A DNA stretch of 64,000 bases. It comes from Anaeramoeba flamelloides. Its lineage: Eukaryota; Metamonada; Anaeramoebidae. The position numbers and the translations under genes are program-made. Shown here piece by piece: positions 60,575 to 64,000 of the stretch; position 1 is the stretch's first letter; each line of letters begins with the position of its first letter. The notes under the pieces were generated by a model. That model was not told the origin of the DNA. It did not search any database and saw only the letters and a program-made list of their open reading frames with translations. The stretch is from the NCBI GenBank assembly GCA_027625915.1, contig JANTQA010000076.1, forward strand, positions 1,736,001 through 1,800,000. Reading direction: 5' to 3'.

Positions 60575-60618
<44 letters not shown>
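60575..60618. repeat. TA microsatellite (right part)
   Basis: About 22 TA units leading directly into the Tc1 left end. Confidence 0.85.
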
Positions 60619-60629
<11 letters not shown>

Positions 60630-60782
60630 TCAAAATTTTGGACACACCTCAGATTTTTCCACAACATATCAAAATCCATTTTTTTATAAATTTTGTACAA
60701 TTTGGACTTTTGTTCAATTTTGTTTTCCAATTTTAACTTGTGAAAAATTTTTAAAATATCATTTTTTTTCAATTTTTTTTTA

Positions 60783-61951
60783 ATGGAAGAATTAGAACAA
60801 ACAGGATTCAATATAATTACACTTCATAATGACGGAATTCACTCAGGGAAATTGCAAAAAGATTAGAAATTGGACTTTCAAAAGTTTGTTATTGTATAAA
60901 GATTTGGAAAGAAGAGCATCGAATTTCAAAAAAAAGAGAGGTGTAAAAAAAAGAGAATTTGAAAATGACTTAAACAATTTTGTACTGGAAGAAAATGTAG
61001 AAAATCGTACAATGAGTTGTCAGATTTTATCAAATAAATGTAAAACAAAATTTCCCAATTCGAAGTGTTCACCAACAACAATTTACAGAATAAGAAAATC
61101 CTTAAATTTTGACTACAAGCCACCTCGAATCCGTCAAAGTTTAAAAGAAATACAGATTGCTAAACGATTACCTTTTGCATTAGACCACAAGTCAAATAAA
61201 ACTGATTGGACCCGAGTACTTTTTACCGATGGGTACTGGTTCTATTTAAATTCAAAAACAAGAAAAATTTGGCGAAGGAGAAATGAACATGATGTTTTTT
61301 TTTTCTTGTTTACTTAATTTTTTCTTTTTCTTTTTCTTATTTTTTTGTAAAAAGATTCTGTATTTGAAGAACGTGAGAAATTTAGGAAAAAATATTTAAT
61401 TTGGGGAGGTATCAGTTATTATCTTCAAACAGAACTACAGTAAGTTTCACTTTTAAGGCACAAACTTTCAACGAAATTTAAGGCACAAAAAAAAATCTCA
61501 AATTAAGGCACAAAATTTAGAATTTTATTTTTTACAATTTATTTTAACTAGAATTTGAATTTTGTACTTTAATTTGAGATTTTTTTTGTGCCTTAAATTT
61601 CGTAGAAAGTTTGTGCCTTAAAAACGAAACTGACTGTAATGACATTATTAAAAATTCAACTGAAATCAAAAAAGCAAATAGGGAGTATGGCTGTATAAAT
61701 TGGATTTTCAACAGGACGGTGCAAGTCCCCATACATCAAGAAAAACGATGGATTTTCTCAATCGGAGGTGTCAAGTTATGAATCCCTGGCCCCCAAATAG
61801 CCCAGACCTCAATCACATTGAGAATCTTTGGAGTATTATGGACCGTCGATTAAAACACGTAAATCCTAAAAATAAAGAAGAATTTATTGAAGAATTAATA
61901 AATGTCTGGGAGAGTATAAAATGGGAAACTTTAGAAAATCTGACACTTTAA
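60783..61951 (+). pseudogene. Tc1-type transposase, broken
   Basis: An N-terminal helix-turn-helix (MEELEQTGFNIITLHNDG, then in another frame EIAKRLEIGLSKVCYCIKIW) is followed by the HTH_Tc3-like middle and the catalytic triad. The first Asp is in VLFTDGYWFYL (where most relatives have TDES). The second is in FQQDGASPHTS, and the Glu in NSPDLNHIENLW, 34 residues later. Frame changes occur near 60850, near 60940 and near 61705, and a MITE is inserted at 61438. A T-rich GT...AG stretch at about 61290-61352 may be a short intron, after which DSVFEEREKFRKKYLIWGGI resumes. Not functional as it stands. Confidence 0.85.
61438..61636. mobile_element. Palindromic TA-target MITE in the Tc1 transposase
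   Basis: CAGTAAGTTTCACTTTTAAG to GAAACTGACTG with TA on both sides. Inserted after the codons for WGGISYYLQTEL of the transposase, so it postdates the Tc1 insertion. Confidence 0.88.
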
Positions 61952-62518
61952 ATGGATAATAGAATCAATTTAGTGATTGAAAGAGATGGCCAATCTATAA
62001 ATGGTTTTTTTTTAAAGAAAAATAAAAATACAAATTTTCGTTGTGGACATTTCACAATTTTGGACACACCCATTTTTTTTTATTATTTTATTTTTTTTTA
62101 TTTTGTTTCAATTTAGAACTTGATCCTTAAAAACATTAATAGTCAGTAACTGAAAAGTGATTTACAAATTAGTTTTCAATAATCGAAAAAATAGATAATT
62201 TTTTGTCCAATTTTGATTTTGGGTGTGTCCAAAATCGTGAAAAGGGGTTTATATATTGAATCTACATCAGATTAATATTCTTTTTAGGGTCTAAGAATGT
62301 TAAATATATATTGTACGTTTTTTTGGGAAGCAATTCTTTTAATCTTTTTCCAAAAATTAATTCCATACTATTTTAATTATTTATATTTTAGAGTAACATT
62401 TTTATTAATTTTTTTATAATTGTTCAACTGATATGATTTTATTAAAAATTTATTATTCATAATTTTTGAATTTATTAAAAAACTTACACTGGTCGGAAAA
62501 AAATTTCAAGAAATGTCT

Positions 62519-62850
62519 TAAAAAACAGAGTTTTTTTCGAATTTAGAAAAAAGTATTGGGAATTTGAAAACCTAAGCATGTGAATTTTTTTATTATAGTG
62601 TTTTAGTTTCAGATTATAAATAAATACAAATATAGATCAACGGTAAACGGGGGAAAGTATTGTAAAAATTGAAATGTTTGACATACAAGATTTCAATTTT
62701 TTGTATCTGTGCTATTAATATACAATTGATCTATAATATTAATTTCTTGTAATTTGAAAATTTAGTAAGATAATAAAAAAATGACCACGCTTTTGTTTTC
62801 AAATTTCTTCTACTTTTTTCTAAATTCGAAAAAAAACTCTGTTTTTTATT
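62519..62850. mobile_element. Fold-back element, about 330 bp
   Basis: AAAAAACAGAGTTTTTTTCG then AATTTAGAAAAAAGTA at the left is mirrored at 62812-62848. Arms are about 36 bp. It lies immediately upstream of the RRM-like frame. Confidence 0.65.
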
Positions 62851-62904
62851 TTTTTTACATTTTACTTTTTTCAAAATTTTTTTTTAATTTTAGAAAATGT
62901 ATAG

Positions 62905-64000
62905 AAAGAAGAGAACTTACATCAACATATTGTACTTGAAGGGGGGCTCCCGCAACTTCCAAAGGACAGATGTGAGGATTACTTATCCGAACATCTGGGC
63001 GAAGTTTGGAGCTCAGTAATTCATTACCAACATTTCAAGGTAATGAATTACGTAATGGAAGAAAAAAAAAAAAAAAAATTATTTTTTAAGGGGCGCAGGA
63101 CATTTGAACATGAAGTAGCCAAAACAGGGCCTATGTTCACAAAACTGGAATTCAGCACCACTTGGAAAGCCACAGAAGCATATAATGCACTCTACAATTA
63201 TCCTATTGTCAATGACAATAGGATAATTGAGGTAATATACTCTAATTCAAGCTCTTTATTGAGCATTCTTCCTTATTTAACACCTTATAACCCCTCTGGA
63301 TATAAGGCTTTTAGAGGTTATAAATTGGAATCTCCCGAATCCAATTACTCAGCAAATAAAGACAAAAGTATCCACCGGGGCCCGATTGGGTATACCCCTC
63401 AAAACTCAGGGATAGGGATACACTATAAATATCCCGAAAATTATCATACTGAAGGTGAAAGGCCCTCTCAACAGTCTTACAAAAAAAGAGAGATGAGCAA
63501 AAGAAACCCTCAGAGAAACAATAGGTCAAGAACCTATAGAGAAGAGAACTCTAAAGAAAACCGATTTCAATTGGGAAAAAAAACCCAAATGAGTTATAGA
63601 AATGCGGTTAAATATAACCCTAAAAAAGACTTAGAGAATAAGAAGAAAAAAAACACTCAAAAAAGAGATATATTCTCAAAAAATGCTCTCTTTGTAATAC
63701 AGTCAGTTTCGTTTTTAAGGCACAAACTTTCAACGAAATTTAAGGCACAAAAAAAATCTCAAATTAAGGCACATGATTTCAAATTCTAGTAAAATAATTT
63801 GTGAAAATTAAAATTCTAAAAAATTGTGCTTTAATTTGAGATTTTTATTGTGCCTTAAATTCCGTTGAAAGTTTGTGCCTTAAATGTGAAACTGACTGTA
63901 GATAAAAAAGAGAATATTCTAGAAACAACAGAAATAAAAAATATTGAGAAACACTTCATGAGTTTCAACCCCAGTAAAATTGAAAAAAAAAAACTCAAAA
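62905..64000 (+). CDS. RRM-like RNA-binding protein, partial, cut by a MITE
   Basis: Two exons are visible: 62905-63039 (KEENLHQHIVLEGGLPQLPK to VIHYQHFK) and from 63091 (GRRTFEHEVAKTGPMFTKLE, then FSTTWKATEAYNALYNYPIV). They join in phase 0 over a 51-bp intron. The pattern (first strand, helix, TGPMFTKLEF as an RNP1-like strand, A-rich helix, NDNRIIEV last strand) resembles an RRM. A basic, Ser/Asn-rich tail follows (SQQSYKKREMSKRNPQRNNR, MSYRNAVKYNP). Base composition and codons (CTG, GGC, CCG) are clearly less AT-rich than the neighbours. A MITE at 63700-63898 introduces a stop at 63787-63789; beyond it the original frame resumes (KKENILETTEIKNIEKHFMS) and runs off the window. It could be a host gene or a LINE ORF1; I cannot decide. 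Confidence 0.5.
63700..63898. mobile_element. Palindromic TA-target MITE in the RRM-like frame
   Basis: CAGTCAGTTTCGTTTTTAAG to AATGTGAAACTGACTG, flanked by TA. It is the closest relative of the outer copy at 30107-30502 and shows that copy's loop uninterrupted. Insert plus TA is 201 bp, a multiple of three, yet an in-frame TAG lies in the loop. Confidence 0.9.

Larger units (their letters stand above)
60619..62251 (+). mobile_element. Tc1-like DNA transposon (DD34E), decayed
   Basis: Terminal repeats TAAACTATTTTTCAAAATTT (60619) and, inverted from 62251, TAAACCCCTTTTCACGATTT both run into GGACACACC. The interior holds a Tc1 transposase relic. The ends match those of the non-autonomous families A and B, so elements of this kind are the likely movers of those repeats. 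A palindromic MITE sits inside it at 61438. Confidence 0.85.

Noticed and set aside
63694-63901. The MITE in the RRM-like frame being spliced out as an intron (GTAATA donor, TGTAG acceptor)
   Set aside because: The join would shift the frame and meet a stop within a few codons.

Overview
This is a very AT-rich (roughly four fifths A+T by eye), gene-poor eukaryotic window. Genes are split by GT-AG introns with T-rich acceptors, and several introns are several kilobases long and packed with repeats. The proteins carry lysine/glutamate-rich low-complexity inserts. Code use looks standard: TAA ends every gene whose stop I could place. No organism can be proved from sequence alone. A free-living AT-rich protist, for example an Anaeramoeba-like or amoebozoan lineage, is my best guess; the 4-7 kb introns argue against Dictyostelium. 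I saw no bacterial genes, CRISPR array or rRNA.

Layout: (1) 3898-13228, minus: a four-exon TBC1D13-type Rab GTPase-activating protein whose last two exons lie beyond a 7.4 kb repeat-filled intron. (2) 13968-21699, plus: an NAD(P)H:quinone oxidoreductase (Flavodoxin_2) gene, divergent from the TBC gene, with exons spread over 7.7 kb. (3) 25865-26631, minus: ribosomal protein eL13 with one apparent +1 frame change in an A-run. (4) 27025-29098, plus: weak acetyltransferase-like coding remnants. (5) 29219-30876: a 1.66 kb inverted-repeat element containing other elements. (6) 32382-41928, minus: a p24/TMED10-type cargo receptor in three exons separated by 3.7 and 5.2 kb introns. (7) 44335-44405, minus: tRNA-Asp(GTC). 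(8) 48517-50372, minus: a complete antiquitin-type aldehyde dehydrogenase (ALDH7A1). (9) 51165-56263: a nest of large fold-back elements. (10) 56590-59371, plus: an INCENP homologue with both the N-terminal CEN box and the C-terminal IN-box. (11) 60619-62251: a decayed Tc1 (DD34E) transposon. (12) 62905-64000, plus: a less AT-rich, RRM-like reading frame cut by a MITE.

The genes do not form one pathway. They are housekeeping functions: membrane traffic (TBC, TMED), translation (eL13, tRNA-Asp), redox and aldehyde metabolism (NQO, ALDH7A1) and chromosome segregation (INCENP). The dominant theme is invasion by small DNA transposons. There are at least two non-autonomous families with Tc1-like ends, a palindromic TA-target MITE (about 200 bp, at least seven copies), TTAA-target elements, many fold-backs and one SINE-like insertion with a 17-bp target duplication. 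Nesting, with empty sites visible in paired arms or sister copies, gives the order of several insertions.
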